The notes: generated by a model from the letters alone, not told the origin. A stretch of 64,000 nucleotides of DNA from Limanda limanda (GCF_963576545.1 NC_083644.1:23511893-23575892); one strand, 5' to 3'. Shown: positions 1 through 13,622, counted from the stretch's first letter. Program-made: numbers and translations.

Positions 1-830
1 TGATGATTTCATCCCTGCAACCACGACCACAAGAACTTAACCTGTGCCCACGTTATAGCATGAGGGCTGACGTAACCAGATTTTTTTTTTTAGATGATCT
101 GTATTTCATCTCCATGCCTACATAACGGGCAGACTCCAACACAGGAAAACAGAACAGCAGTGCAGAGTGCTTCACAGATCCTGTTTCAGTCGGCAACCTA
201 CAGCTGGGGCTCGGGTGCATTTTCACCCAAAGTAAAATCACCACACTTGTGCAATTTATAAGTCAAAAACCTGGAGAACACTTTATTGAGTAACATGATG
301 ATTTGCTGGCCGAACCAAACGGGAGCTCTTTCACGCCATCTGAGAAATGATAGGTTCAGATTTTCCAAGGCCCCCGAAATTAATAGAATTCCCCAACGGG
401 CCACTGGGACACTGACAGTTATTGGTTCCCATGATCATTCCTCCTGTTCGTAGTGGCAGTGAAGAGATACCTGAACGTGAGCCCACTGAGAGATGATGGA
501 ACATAAATCCACACAGCTCGTTCTTATTGAAGACCTCAGCAGGTTTAGTTTAGCACTGAACTCTGAATTATCTCAGGGCCTTCTCTGGAGGGGCTTTCAT
601 CAGTGGGACAACGCAAAGGTCCCACTGAGAGGCTCTGGACCAAGTGGGCATGTTGATGAAGTTTCTAATCAGCCACAGAAGCAGAACTGAAAAAACATTT
701 ATTGAAAGCAATATCTCAGGATGCAAACGTGGAGCCATATATGAAGAAGATGCATCGGAATATGTCAAGAGAGCTTTTGGATCAGCGCTGGTGTTGAAGT
801 GGCGTTAACAAAAATCAATACGTTAATTCA

Positions 831-1098
831 GGGCAGCTGTGGCTGAGGGGTAGAGTGGTCGTCCTCCAACATGACGGTCGGTAGTTCGATCCCCAGTCTT
901 TCCCATCTGCATGCCGAAGTGTCCTTGGGCAAGATGCTGAACCCTGAATTGGCCCTCATAGAACAACAAAAGTGCTGCTAATAGATGCACTGTATGAATG
1001 TGTGTGTGAATGGATGAATGTAGAACTGTACTGTAAAGAGCTTTGAGTGGTCATCACGACTGGAAAATCGCTATATAAATACAAAACCATTTACCATT
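831..1098 (+). mobile_element. tRNA-derived SINE copy 1
   Basis: The head has an A box (TGGCTGAGGGG, 840-850) and a B box (AGTTCGATCCC, 883-893) of a Pol III promoter. It is followed by the GCATGCCGAAGTGTCCTTGG body and a tail ending CGCTATATAAATAC...CCATTTACCATTT. The same structure occurs at 1217, 52842 and 56765. No clear target duplication was seen. Confidence 0.8.
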
Positions 1099-1216
1099 TC
1101 ATTTCGCACACTTCTGTGGTGTTGTGAACAGATCTGAGCAGAAACTCTCCGGAGTTCCCGTCTGAAAACAACTCGAGTGTGTGAATCTACCAAAGCTCAC
1201 TAATCTTGCCTCTAAT

Positions 1217-1473
1217 GCAGCTGTGGCTTAGGAGGTAGAGAAGGTTGTCCACTGACCAGAGGGTCGATGGTTCAATCCCAGTTTCCCCAATTCAGCGTTC
1301 CCTTGTGGGGTTGGGCCAGATACTCAACCCCAATTGGCCCCAAAAGCTTTCATTGATGTGTGATAGAGAGAGCGCTGCACACAGATGTGCTGTAGGAATG
1401 TGTGTGTGAGAACTGTAAAGAGCTTTGAGTGGTCATCAAGACTAGAAAAACCCGAAATAAATACAGACCATTA
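1217..1473 (+). mobile_element. tRNA-derived SINE copy 2 (diverged)
   Basis: GCAGCTGTGGCTTAGGAGG begins a tRNA-like head with B box GGTTCAATCCC, then a shortened body and the tail phrase GAGCTTTGAGTGGTCATCA. It lies about 120 bp after the first copy in the same orientation and is more diverged, so it is probably an older or different subfamily insertion. Confidence 0.72.
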
Positions 1474-2520
1474 CTGTCTGTGACTCTTACTGCTGCTGTG
1501 TATCCCCACTGAAGAGAGTTTGAGTTAGAATATTAGATCCTGCGTTGGCCACTGGATTACGTGCCTTGCTCTGAAGCACCTCATCTCCAGTTATTGAGGC
1601 AGGGGACACAGAGTTACTCATTCACTTTCCGCAGCCTCGGAGCCGACCACGGTGCCAGCCTGAAACAGCTCCTCAGTGCAGCCCTGCTGGCATGCGACCA
1701 CGTACATTCATACACAAACACTGACATTCCTGAGCCTCTGGAGGTTCCTCTCTCCTCTCTGGATATACGATCCAGTGCTTATTAAACAGAGCTTACTTGT
1801 AATTAAGCCTCCCAGATGGGTTTTGCTCGAGGTTCACTCTAAGCCTCTCTTTGCGCCTGTCTCCCTCAAAGTGAGGAGTGAGGAGTAATAGGTTTCATAA
1901 TGTGCCACAGAAAAATGACAGACTGTTGAAAAACGAGAGGCGGCCATGAGAGTGCGTGCTCCACGAGCTCAAGTAAAGCAAACACGTTTTCTGAGGTGCA
2001 ATCCTCACTGTCCTGAGCTTACCCCTCCACTGCACTGGGAGACCCTGTGGGCTGCAGCTCTGAACTGCCTGCACACTGTCTCCACAATCAATACTGAAGG
2101 GGCAGACCTAAAATGTTTAGGTTAGAAGTTATGTTTTCTTCCAATGTGTTTAACTCTTTATCCACCACAATGTGCAGACATGATCTGCAAAGGCAAGGTC
2201 ATTATGTAGTGCAGCTCCCAATGAGCCAGAGGTTTCATTGCTGCCTTTTGTCTGACTTCACCGCAAAAGCAGAAGAGACTGAACAGCCTGAACGTGATGT
2301 AGGTAAGCAGCTGTGCACAGCTGTGCCGGGAGGCAGGAAGCCAGGTGTCCAGCAGGAGAGCGGTCCAGGATCCTGACGGCTCCCTCTGATGCATGTGTAG
2401 GCCTCCGACACCTCGCCGCGGACCTGCGCCACGCTTTTACAGAAACATCTGGCAGGCGACAGGTCTTATTCTCCACTCTGTAGCCAATTAGTGCTTCTCT
2501 GCACTCGTCTGCGTTCCCAT

Positions 2521-2521
<1 letters not shown>

Positions 2522-2563
<42 letters not shown>
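2522..2563. repeat. (AC)21 microsatellite
   Basis: 42 bp of uninterrupted AC/CA dinucleotides in intergenic DNA. Open frames across it are repeat artefacts. Confidence 0.97.
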
Positions 2564-2565
<2 letters not shown>

Positions 2566-3344
2566 AGAGTCTCTGTTCTCTACCTGCCAGGTCGGACACA
2601 CAGGGACACAAAAACATGAAAAGAAACCAATTTAAAAGGGCTAATCTACCCATTTTTAAACATGGAGTTTATTTTTACAGTCTCCAGCTGGACCTGCTTC
2701 GAGTGTGTGGAAGCAATCAGTGAACACTGAGGCAGAGAGAGAGGGAGAGCGAGAGAGAGAAATTATGTTCACAGATTCCAATGACACTAAGCCTGGAGGA
2801 TAAACTGCAGAAATCTATAAAGGCCCCATTGAAATGATCAGACTGCTTGGGCAATTGCCTCCAAATGGATGTCGCGTTTTGTTTTCATTCGCAATGGAGG
2901 AGGTCACTTTGTAAAAATAGAAACATTTGTTTTGCGAGTCTGGGCAACGTGCCGATCACTGGCCCTCGAAAGCCACTTCAAAGTGCGCTGGTGTGTTCGT
3001 CACCGAGCAGAGAACACAAGAAAAAGCTTGGATGGTTTTCATGTCTTTGGGTCTGTTTGCTTTCATTTATCAGGCCTACAAGTGTTGTCTCGCTGCCATG
3101 TGCCTGGGATTATCTGACCTTGCTCTCAGCAGTAATACACTTTAATAGTGTTGTTGCTTGAACCATAATGTTTTCATTGCACTGTCATGTGTCCTGCTGT
3201 GTGAACATTCAGGGGACAGATGTTTTGTCATCGATTTGCACAAGTGAGAAGCCGAACTGTCCAAGGTTTGCCTGTTTTTGTTTTTATGATATAACAATGC
3301 TGTCATTGTCAAGAATTATATTCACACTAGTGCAGCGCCAATTG

Positions 3345-3850
3345 TAAACCTGTCTGTTTGTGATGGGCTGTTCTCCTTGTAAGTGGTAATGCTCGGGAGC
3401 TACATCCGAATTAGTCCTTGTCAGGTAAGTTAGAATAAAGTTAGAAAGCTTTGTGTTCATCCCACCTGGTTCATCTGCAATGAAAATTGTATAGTCAATG
3501 TTTCAGATGAAAGTGAATTTACTTCATTACTGGTGGCGTTAGTGGTTTATATATATAAGTTTGGACAATTTACTTAACCAGTGTTATTTGTTATACATTG
3601 AATGTCTGCTATTTCAGAGGTCTGTTGATCAATCCACACAATCTTCAGACCCAAGTTCACAACTTTTCTAAATAAAAGCTGTCATTCAACTTGGGATAAA
3701 GCATGATCGCAACACAACAAAGACCTAGTACTTTGAAGAAAACTTGCCAATGAGGAATTGATTCTATGATTGACATACATCAGCACCCACACGCTAATGA
3801 ATGTCTGCCGATGATATGGTGAAATATATGATCAGATAATCAAAAATGTA
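3345..3850. repeat. Old dispersed repeat, copy 1
   Basis: Blocks such as ATTAGTCCTTGTCA, CTTTGTGTTCATCC(C/T)ACCTGG, GTGGTTTATAT and AA(A/G)ACAACTTGC-like phrases occur in the same order at 13160-13622. Divergence is high and no terminal repeats are visible. Family unknown to me. Confidence 0.55.
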
Positions 3851-5384
3851 GGGACATGGAAATTAAGGTATGAAAGCAGTGACACTCTGTTGCATATCCC
3901 TGACAACAGCTAACAATTTCATCTTGTAGTTAAAACAGAAACGTGACACCTTGACGTTTTAGCCTGAACATGACTTAACACAAATTCAATAAATGACTTC
4001 ATGTCCCCAGCCCTCACATCCAGAGGTGTTTTAATAGAAAATGATTCATTGAAATGTAGATACAGATTTTTCTGGGTTTAACAAACCAGCTGGTAACGGC
4101 TAATGTTTCACTTTCTTTATTGATGAAATTTGAACGCAAGAACTTTGACACATGACGTCTCCTCAGAGTTTTGGGTCAGACTGTCCCTGGGGATGTTTCA
4201 TAGATTTTAGTGGGTCAAGCGGTCAGAGCTAGTGAGTTTTCTTTAAAAAAAAGAACAAAACAACATCTGCTGCTGCAATACATTTGGTAAAACAAGAACC
4301 AGAATCAACAAAGCGACCGTAAATGAATTGATTTAGTTAACTGATGGATTATAAAATCTAAAAAAAGCTCCTTGTGGGGTACAAGGAGGTTAAAGGGACT
4401 TGATCTGTTTTGTCATAATGGCTTTGCCTCAAAAACCCTCAATCACTGTTATATTTACAACACTATTGTATTTAAACATCTGCCTCCCTGTTCACACACT
4501 GCCGAGGTGTTTGTCAGGCTTAAACCCCGTCTGACCAAGCCAGTACCTCTCCTTCGCCCTGAGGATGACTCTCCTCCATCCGCGGCGTTTGACATGTTGC
4601 TCACCTGATGGATGTTCGCCGTCTGGACAAGGTGGCCGTGCGCTTTCATCAGGCCCTCAGCGGGCCGGCAGATAGGCTGAGGGAGCGAGACGAGCATCCC
4701 TTGCCTCCGCGCAGGAGATAAAACAACCGTCCCATGTCACCACGCAGGAGATAAAACAAGGCCCCTCTTCACAGGTCGTACATCAACATTATACCATGTG
4801 ACGCCAGGAAGCAGCAAAGCATGCTGGGAAGATGACACACCGAGGAAGATGGATCTCTCTAATCTGAGAAGAGGAAAACATAAATTGTCCTGGGACATAT
4901 TTAAGCGTGTGCGTGGGAATTTAGATTCAATTTAGCAGAGATGTCTCGTGTTTGTTTAGAATTTATTTCATGTCACGCCAGCATGCACATAAAAAACAAT
5001 GTGTGTGAATATTTTAACCTTGGTGGAATGCATTACTGTGTGTGTGTCAGACAGTGACGGGTCACTACGTCACCATCCTGCTGTATAGCACTGTACAGCC
5101 TGACCAGTCCTCATACAGCAGCCTTTCTTGTCACACTCTTCATCGGAGAATTAAAACATATCCTCCTCTTGTGGTTGCTGGGTGCTGCATGGCACTGTAG
5201 GGGGCGTATCGCTTTAGAATCGACCGTATGGGGATTTTTCACAAGGCCTTAATGATGTGTGAAGAGTGACTTTAAAGGTCTCCATCTTTCACATCGGCCA
5301 CGGGCGCTGTTCTTCTTTTCCTCTGGTAGATCGTGTGTCTTTCTATGCATTTTCACGTCTCGCTCCAGAAAACACATGTGATAG

Positions 5385-5385
<1 letters not shown>

Positions 5386-5431
<46 letters not shown>
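5386..5431. repeat. (CA)23 microsatellite
   Basis: 46 bp of uninterrupted CA repeats in intergenic DNA. Confidence 0.97.
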
Positions 5432-5433
<2 letters not shown>

Positions 5434-5901
5434 GAGAGTGCTGCGGTTTGATCCTCCCCTGAGTGAAGCAGACGAACACTTGACATCAGAATCTATCTGT
5501 CACTCCTCGGTTCCTCCTCGTGTTCTCAACCTTTCAAACCCGATTACACGTGATTGTTCTGTTATCCTCACAACATGCCGGAGCCACCTGTCATCCTTCT
5601 TGCCACTTCGCTAAATGTGGTTTTCATCTCTGACATGGTTTAGATTTCTCCTCTTAGCCGAGCCGCCTCCTCCTCCTCCTCTTTCCTCCACGCGGTGTTC
5701 AGGCTGCCCGACTCTCTCGCATTGGGGGGGGGAGCTGTTTATTTGGAGAACTGGCCCTCACGCTGTCTCAACAACCTCCCAGTCAAGTGCACCGTGAGCT
5801 TTAATTACTGCTGTTCGAAATGAGGCTCCATTAAAATGAATGACCTTCATTAAAGCGGTATTAAGGGACAGATGCCTTCGGTGGAGTGAGCATGCAGGGA
5901 T

Positions 5902-5918
5902 AGGAGGGGGGGGGGGGG
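5902..5918. repeat. Poly-G tract
   Basis: A run of about 15 G following AGGA, in intergenic DNA. A long homopolymer like this is prone to sequencing length error. Confidence 0.85.
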
Positions 5919-7305
5919 AGTGGGAGCACTTGACCAGACGCACAAGTGCTTGTATAAACAGCTCAGCAGGTTTTTCTTTCTATTGCCCTCTTTGAGTGAA
6001 GCCCCACTGCGACCGACCATCAAGATTACAACCACCTGGCTGTGTGTCCTGCTCAACCCCCGACCAAAACATTTTAATCATGGATGAAATTCATTTATAT
6101 GTTGCGATAATTGTGCCTAATTGTTTCTTTGAAGGGGAAGCGAGGCCAGCAGCATCTGGCGGACACATGGCTCGGCCCATGTGAGGCGGACTTTGTGCCC
6201 AGCAGGAAACTGAGGGCCCGATCGGCTCTCTATCGCCCATTTAGTGGCTCAGTCCCAGTTGTGCTTCTTAGGTAATGAGGCCGAGCCGCTGACTGAGTCG
6301 GACAAGGTACCGAAAAACTCATGTGCCCTCCTGCACATGTATTTCATCTCCACTGAAGGTGTGTCCCAGACGCCGTTGGCCGAACATGTTCTTCTCTTTA
6401 GGAATTCAGCAGCTGGCCTTCCACTCTCTGGCTGTACAGTAGGTTCCATATGGCCCACAGACGCACACTGGCGGTATGCATAAACACACTGCACTTTAGT
6501 GTGTCTGAGCAGAAGACAACACACAAAGATGCACACGTGCGACAAACACACACTCTTATGGCCCTGCATTACCTTCATTATACATCACTTTGCACCTCAT
6601 GATTACATACAGTGCTGGTAAACTAAACTTAGTTTACCAAGTTTACTTTCCTTCGTGTGGAAAGTAAGGGTGTGGAGGTGAAGATGCTGGACGTGTAAGT
6701 ATACCATGTCCAGCTTTAATGCAGGAGACTGCAATTTACCCAACAATTAAAGTTATTATCCTCGAGATTTCAGTCCTGTTTGTCAGAAATAGAACTAAAC
6801 AACCAAACAAACGTTTTGATAAAATGGTCTGTCAAAAATAACTTCAACCGTGACCTGACTTCATCCTGCACATGGTGCAAGTAGTTTTCCAAAATAAGAA
6901 GTAGGTAACCTTACTGAGGATGGAGGTCACTGCTGCTCTTTCCTTTTCCATTACCTCATGCAACGTTCAAAAATTCACTGAAAAGGTCAAAATAACTCTT
7001 CTCTTGTTTAGTACACAGATATTTCCTATATCATCCAACCAATCACAGTAAGACAATGTTTTTCCTGAAACTGCTTCCCAATAAAAGCCTCCTAGTGTTT
7101 CACTAGTTAAGGTTGTTTAATGTCAGGTAGAAGCAGAAGGAAGATCTGGGTTTGCATCAGCAGCAACTTAATCCAGCTCTGACAGATCTGGAGAAAACCA
7201 GTGAGATAAAATAGTTACAGTGGATTACACTCATTAATAGTCAGTCTGCTCTGCATCTGACAGCCATTATCAAAAGCAGGAAGATCAGACTCTATGACAA
7301 ATGAG

Positions 7306-8476
7306 CAGTGATGCCGGTAACGCGCTACTTAGTAACGCGTTACTCTAATCTGACTACTTTTTCAGTAACGAGTAATCTAACGCGTTACTATTTCCAAACC
7401 AGTAATCAGATTAAAGTTACTTGTCCAAGTCACTGTGCGTTACTATTTTGTCATTAATAGTAAAATATATATTTGATTTCGTGCCGCGGATGGGGGAGCA
7501 GCCGCCCTCCGCTCCGCAGCCGGAGGCTCGGTGTGCAGCCCGCCGCGACGTATTTTGGGGGGGGGGGGTCCTCGTCCACCGCGCCTCATGGCGTCTCTGG
7601 TGCGGGGGCTTCCTTTCTCTTGGACCGAGGGGTTGTGTCCGTCGCCGGTGCGGAAGGTTGGCCTCTGGCCGCGTGCCGGCCCCTTCTCGCGGATCACCTC
7701 AGCTACGTCGCCCGCTCCGTTGGCCCCCCCCCGGCGGTGCACCTCGGCCGGCGCCTAGCAGCTGACTGAGACCTGGTGCGGACCACTCGCCCCACTCCAC
7801 TGTTTCACTCATTACATGCGATAACAACATAAGATTAGTCCAAAGTTACACATTTAGACATGATATCAGCCTACATGTGGTGTTATACTCTTGTATTGTT
7901 TTGTAAAACCACTCCTTGCTTCTCTAATGCTGTGAACAACAGGTACAATGTTCATAAAACATGTTGAAAATAATTTAATAGTTACATTTAGTAAGTTTTG
8001 CCATTACAGTGTTAACAGTTAAATATGTCAGGTCAAGAAAGACTGTCTTCATTTTATTTTAGAAAAACAAGTATTTATGTCAAGTGAAGTCAAGAAAGAC
8101 TGTCTTTATTTTATTTTTTATTGTTTTATAAAAAAAAGAAGTATTTAAGTTAAGTTAATTCAAGGAAGACTTTTGTTTTTATAAAAACATGTATTTTTTC
8201 AAGAATTAGTTTTTAAGTTACATTGTACATTGTTGTTGTGTACATTACTGTTAAAAATCCACTAATAAAGTGACTGTTGGCAAAACCGATTGTCATTTTT
8301 ATGTTGAGCCGGCGGGGGTGTTGTCGGCAGCTGCGGAATGTAACTAAGAAGTAACTAGTAATCTAACTTAGTTACTTTTAAAATCAAGTAGTCTGTAAAG
8401 TAACTAAACTACTTTTAAAATCAAGTAGTCTGTAAAGTAACTAAGTTACTTTTTCAAAGTAACTGTGGCAACACTG
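7306..8476. mobile_element. Non-autonomous hAT-like element with GC-rich insert
   Basis: The termini are inverted: CAGTGATGCCGGTAAC at the left and, read inward from the right, CAGTGTTGCCACAGTTAC. They are flanked by CAAATGAG (7298-7305) and CAAATTAG (8477-8484), an 8-bp target duplication with one mismatch, as expected for hAT. The subterminal regions are built of GTAAC/GTTACT motifs. Inside are a GC-rich block (about 7485-7790), a threefold tandem repeat of AAGACTGTCTT-type units (8034-8210) and a 36-bp duplication near the right end (8365-8440). No transposase is present. Confidence 0.85.
7640..7785 (+). pseudogene. 28S rDNA-like fragment inside the hAT element
   Basis: The stretch 7744-7785 reads like the vertebrate 28S rRNA segment beginning TCGGCCGGCGCCTAGCAGC and ending CTGGTGCGGACCA, with about three differences in 42 nt by my recollection. 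The similarity stops abruptly at 7785. The GC-rich sequence from about 7640 may be the neighbouring expansion segment. This is a captured fragment, not a working rRNA gene. The 5' border is uncertain. Confidence 0.6.
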
Positions 8477-10632
8477 CAAATTAGGATATCACATCGCCAA
8501 GTGACACTGACTTGTCTCAGTGAACTACATGTAGCTGAAGGCTTGATGACATGGTGAATACTTGCATGACCAGTTGGTGAACTCCTGTAGCTGTGTTAGC
8601 TCCCCAGGTTAGCACTAGTCAGCTCTCAGAGCGGCTCTCTAAATTCTGTTGACCAGACTCTCCAGCCCCTAGTAGGTCGGCAATGTCACCACGCTTTGTC
8701 ATCGGTCAAAATGATAAATTAGCATGTCAGAGTTCACCAAAATGGAAGTGCACGTTGCACACTTGCTCAGAGACACACGCTCAGTCACATAGATGTTATA
8801 AGTGGCTGTTTTAAATCCTGGTACGATCAGGTCTTTAAAATGAAAAATTATATATTTATTTAATTATAATTAAACTTTATCGTATAAGTAGTTTGAGAAT
8901 GTAATATACATTGAATTTCTTTTGCTAATAAATAATAATGTTTCAATAATAGAAAGTTGTTAATGTTTAGAAAGGAGGCCGGTCACCAATTGCAGTAGAG
9001 AACTGTATAGTTGCATCTAACAAGTTTATGCTTATTCCTTCCTGCTGAAGACGGTAAAATCTTTATGAATGGTAACCAACCACTGGCGTAGGTAATCCTA
9101 CCAGGTGCTGCTGATGGTCAATCTGACTGTGACGGACGCTCAGTGTGTTCCTGTAGGAGAGAGAGGGCGAGCGAGGCAAAGAGCGCTGTCCTCCGGTTCT
9201 TTTCTATGCCATTCAGTTTCAACTTTGAAAAATAAACTGTGGATGCTTGATTTGGTTAGCAGCACTAACTACATATACACAAATTCTCTGTCTGCACACC
9301 CAGCTCTCTCTCACATGGGATGGGCGGGATGGTTGAGTTGGGAAGAGAGAGAAATGTCAGGTTATGATGGGGGATGGTTTCTTGGGTAATTTTGGTGCAA
9401 AGGAAATGGCTTTAATGTGAATGTTTTAATGTTTTGTTTTTTAATAAACCATTATATTACATTATTTCTCGGACATGAATCACTCTTCCTCTACTCTTCC
9501 TAATCATGCCATGATGTTATAGCTATGCCTTCCCTGACCTCAACCATATACACTTCTCATTGGACACTGGCTCCGAGCACAGTCCTGGGTTTTGTGGATC
9601 TTCTCCTCTGGCTCTCAACTCGCAGTCACAAGCTCAGAAATGTGCCGCTCTCCTTTGATTAAAGGATGCATGTATGTGACTGAGCGTGTGTCTCTCCCTT
9701 TCTCATGCGCACACACCCAAATGTCAGCCACAAAGCATATGTTGTCCGGGAAACAAGCACGTGAACCTGAGAGCAATCACTCACGTGTAAACACAACCTT
9801 CCTCTAAACGTGTCTGCAGATACAAACACAGGTTGCCATTGAAAAGATGCTTATTTTTCCCTCTCTCACCCTTTGAGTGATATTCTCATTCACGCTGAGA
9901 GCCTGTCAGTCAGTCAACCCCACATCCCCAGCCCGTCACTGACTGTCGTTGATGCTGACATGTCACATCTGGAACCTCTTCTCTACATGTGCTGCATAGA
10001 CATTTCTCTGCTCGCTTTCCTTTTTCCCAGGAGGCCTTTCTTGTGAAGCTCCTGTAACGACGTGAGAAGGGAGACTGAGATTTCCACAACAACAGCTCTG
10101 GTCTAATGAATGCATTCTGGATGCTTCCCTCGCTCCTGATGTTACAGGATAAGTTTCTTTAAAATGTGGTGAATGAAACCAGAACAAAATGGTCACAATC
10201 TTCTGCACAGCCCTGATGTTTGTGTAACGTCAGAAAAGTGTCTCACCTTTGTCGCCTATTGAAAAAGATGCTTTGTGGCATCTTTGATTAGCACGCTAAC
10301 TTCTGTTAGCAAATCAAAGATATTTGTTGGACACTGGACAGTTGTTGGGTGAGCAGGCGGCAGCAGAGCCACCTCCAGCCTCTGTTTCCTGTGGAAAATC
10401 TATGCTAAGTGTGCGGCTGTGCTCTTTTACAGGCCAGGGTGTTTCCTTGGCAGGAAGAGAGAATGAAATAATCATTAATATGTCTGAAGGGTAACTGATG
10501 TCATGCACAGTGAATATATGTTGCTGTCAGACCATGTGAGACGATGCAGAGAAAGTGACACTTTGAGCTATAGTGTTTCATGAGCACATATATGTAACAC
10601 AATGTAACGTACAGTGCACAAAGCAATGGTGT

Positions 10633-10763
<131 letters not shown>

Positions 10764-11460
10764 CTCTCCCGCACACACACACACGTAGCCCAGTCCATTG
10801 ATGAGGGGTTGGATGATCTGCTTCCAGTTAGGTTACGCGCTGTTCCTGTTCGCTGGGTGTACAAAGAGATGGATCCGGTTTCAGGACATGCTTTTAATGA
10901 AACTCAAACTGAAACACGTTTCTGATTGGAGAACAAAGACGGAGAATCAAAAGCTGTTGCAGAGGTGACCTGAGCCGAAGCGTGCTCGCAGCTCTAAACA
11001 CCCGCTCTCCACGAAAAGCCAACTCCAAACAAGGCCCCTTGGAAGCATCTTGTTCCCGTCACAGCACCTGACCAGTGTGGCCAGACTTTGTACCTTTGCT
11101 ATCTAGAGTTACTATTTGTTTTGAAAGCAATGACATATGGGTAAACTACAATTACAGTGACTTATGACTTCCAGAGCGGTAAAGAGCAAAAAGCTGGGGC
11201 TACTGAAAGCATGGAAAGCTTTGAAGATGAGAGACTTTTAAAAAATCAGGCGAATTAATGGCAATCTCAAACACATGTTGTCATACGTAGGACACTCGTG
11301 AAAGACTGTGTGTCAAACCTGAACTACTTCCTTTCACAAGAAATAGCTGAAATGTATTCATTCCTGCTTTAACTGGTGACATTTGAGGCAATATTTGTTT
11401 ATGCACTACACAAATTACAGAGAGTGAGATGAGAAGATTGATACCACTGTGATGTCGCTA

Positions 11461-11762
11461 TAGCCGTTTTCATACATGAAGTCTGGAGAATGTCCGCAGA
11501 GCTTGTCTTTCCCACATGAACAATCTACAGAGCGTTCAGGTGAGAGGTGGTGCAGCAGGTGGAGGCATCTTTGACATGTATATTAGAAACGTCATTGTGC
11601 GCACACTTACTGGCAGTGAATTCTGCAGAGGATCTCCTGCTGTTTTTTAGCATGGCTCATTCAGACGATCTCCAGAGTCCGGAGCCTCTCACTCTGACTT
11701 TTGTGTTCTCACGTAGAACTCTGGAGGATAGTTCAATGCGTGTCTAAGAGCAGCTTATGCTA
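11461..11762. repeat. Dispersed TIR-type repeat, copy A
   Basis: It shares GTTTTCATACATGAAGTCTGG, GGTGGTGCAGCAGGTGG and CACGTAGAACTCTGGAGGA-type phrases with copies near 16241, 27195, 31290 and 62350. The right end is loosely inverted relative to the left. Non-coding. Confidence 0.5.
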
Positions 11763-13159
11763 AGTATATGGCTGCAGTCAGCAGACAGTTAGTTGAGCTA
11801 AGAATGGCGAAAGGAGTGGAAACAACAGGAAAATTGCTTCATTCTTTGCACATTAGCTCGACACACACGACCTCATTGAGAGCACAAATCCCACTCTAAT
11901 GGTCCGCATCCAGCAGGACCAGGTGGAAGGTCCATTACTTTCCCCACAGAGACCGCTGTGTTTGGTGGTCCGCTGCCCAGAGGTCTCTGAGCTCAAGCTG
12001 CACCTGTGGCCGCTCGTGTCCAGAGCTGAAAGAAAGAAAACAAATACAGTAAATAACTGCCCTTCTACTTAATGGTGCTTAAGAGCGGCTTCGCTCGTTT
12101 GCCGCAAAGAAAAGAGGGCTTGGAACGACTTCAAGCACCAACGACTCCCAGATAGCGCTCGGTGGTGGGGAGCCACCTCCAGCTCGGGTGTGCATGAGTA
12201 ACCTTGTGATGGTATCAGTTCGAATTGTGTGAGGAGTAGATGAGAGAGCACTGAGAGTAAAGGCTTAGTGCAGAGGTTAAATATACGGGTTGCCCACATT
12301 TGGAGAAACGAGCGGAAAGTCCTACACAAACACCATTGTGTTTTACTGAAGCACAAAGCCTGAGGTTAGTGCATCAAAGAGTCACTCCAGGACATGGAGG
12401 TAAACTGTGTCAGACCCAACGCATGCTGAAACCTGAGAATATAAATATGTTCTTTTCACAATCACTATACTGTTGTCTTTTTCATTTTGACAAAAGAAAA
12501 GCATTTATTCTCACATTTCTTGAAAAGTTAGTGGTACTACTTTCCTGTATCTGCAGATAAAAACTATGTTCTCTGTGCTGCTGGGATTTTCATCGAAGTG
12601 AGCAGAAGCCAGATTTCACCCCCTCTTCTCCCTGTTTGGCTCTGTGGACAAGGTTTTATTTATAACAAGGGTGTAATTTATAAGAATCTGAAGGCCCTGA
12701 CTACTCCATAACCCGGGTCAGACTCAGTCATTCTTCAGCGTGACAGGGCTGGGCTCCTGGAGTTATGGGATCAAGGCTGATGTCTCACAGAGCACCGCTC
12801 GGGGGAACAGGTATCTGCACTTCCTTATTTTATCATCTCTCCAACAAGTGAGCACGAACACGTCGCCCTATAAATCATTGGCTTCTGATGACAGCCCAGA
12901 GGTAGGAAGGCAGAGCATTGTCTGATGCTGCACATACATGCGGTCTTCTTTACTTCTTATAGCATGTGTGAGGGTGAACTACACCTGCAGCGTGACGACT
13001 AATTGGATATTCGCTCACAGACCTGAGATATCCTACATGTGAGATCCACCGTTACTCTGTATAGTACATTGGGCCACATTCCATCCACAACCAGCTCTAC
13101 AGAGCAACATATGACAGACGATGTGCTGTTTTTCTACTACGCCCATCATAAACCTGTTT

Positions 13160-13622
13160 CTTTACAATGTTCTGTTCTCTTGTCCTGTGTTAAAGCTCTG
13201 GAGCTACTTCAAAATTAGTCCTTGTCACTAGTGAGATCTCCTCATTTTATAAACAATCTGTGGTGCAGAGTGAAGATAGAAATCTTTGTGTTCATCCTAC
13301 CTGGTTTATCCGCAATGACGTTGTCATGGTTTGAATCTGCTTTATTACTGTACACTTGTGTGGTTTATATGTAAGTTTTGTCATATATATTGCATGACTC
13401 AAGGTCACAACTTACCAACTCCCCCAAAAACGCTGTAACTCTGCTCAGTATAAATCTTTGCAGCAACAAAGTAAACATTGTGCTTTCACGCTGAAGACAA
13501 CTTGCTAACGAGGAACGGGATCTATGAATGTTGTAAATGCAAAGACTTTGAACTACACCCGTGAATGTCTGTGTGAGTCTGATGTGGTGTAATAAAAATA
13601 ATCAAATAATCAAAATGACTTG
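13160..13622. repeat. Old dispersed repeat, copy 2
   Basis: Collinear with 3345-3850 over about 460 bp, including ATTAGTCCTTGTCA, CTTTGTGTTCATCCTACCTGG and ATAATCAAATAATCAAAA. A short piece related to the other copy (AAGTTGTGAACTTGGGT) also appears inverted at 52700-52765. Confidence 0.55.

Larger units (their letters stand above)
1474..7297. other. Intergenic DNA, no gene recognised
   Basis: Apart from the microsatellites at 2522 and 5386, the poly-G tract and the repeat at 3345, this is unique-looking sequence. 4470-4760 and 5770-6300 are relatively GC-rich and repeat-free and could hold non-coding regulatory DNA. No open frame has splice or family support. Confidence 0.6.

Noticed and set aside
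840..900. Possible tRNA genes at the A-box/B-box sequences (also 1220, 52990, 56770)
   Set aside because: The boxes sit in SINE heads followed by a shared non-tRNA body and tail. No convincing acceptor-stem pairing.
7421..7769. Overlapping open frames of about 75-114 codons in the GC-rich block
   Set aside because: They are open because of high GC, and the block is rDNA-like sequence inside a transposon. No start, splice or family support.
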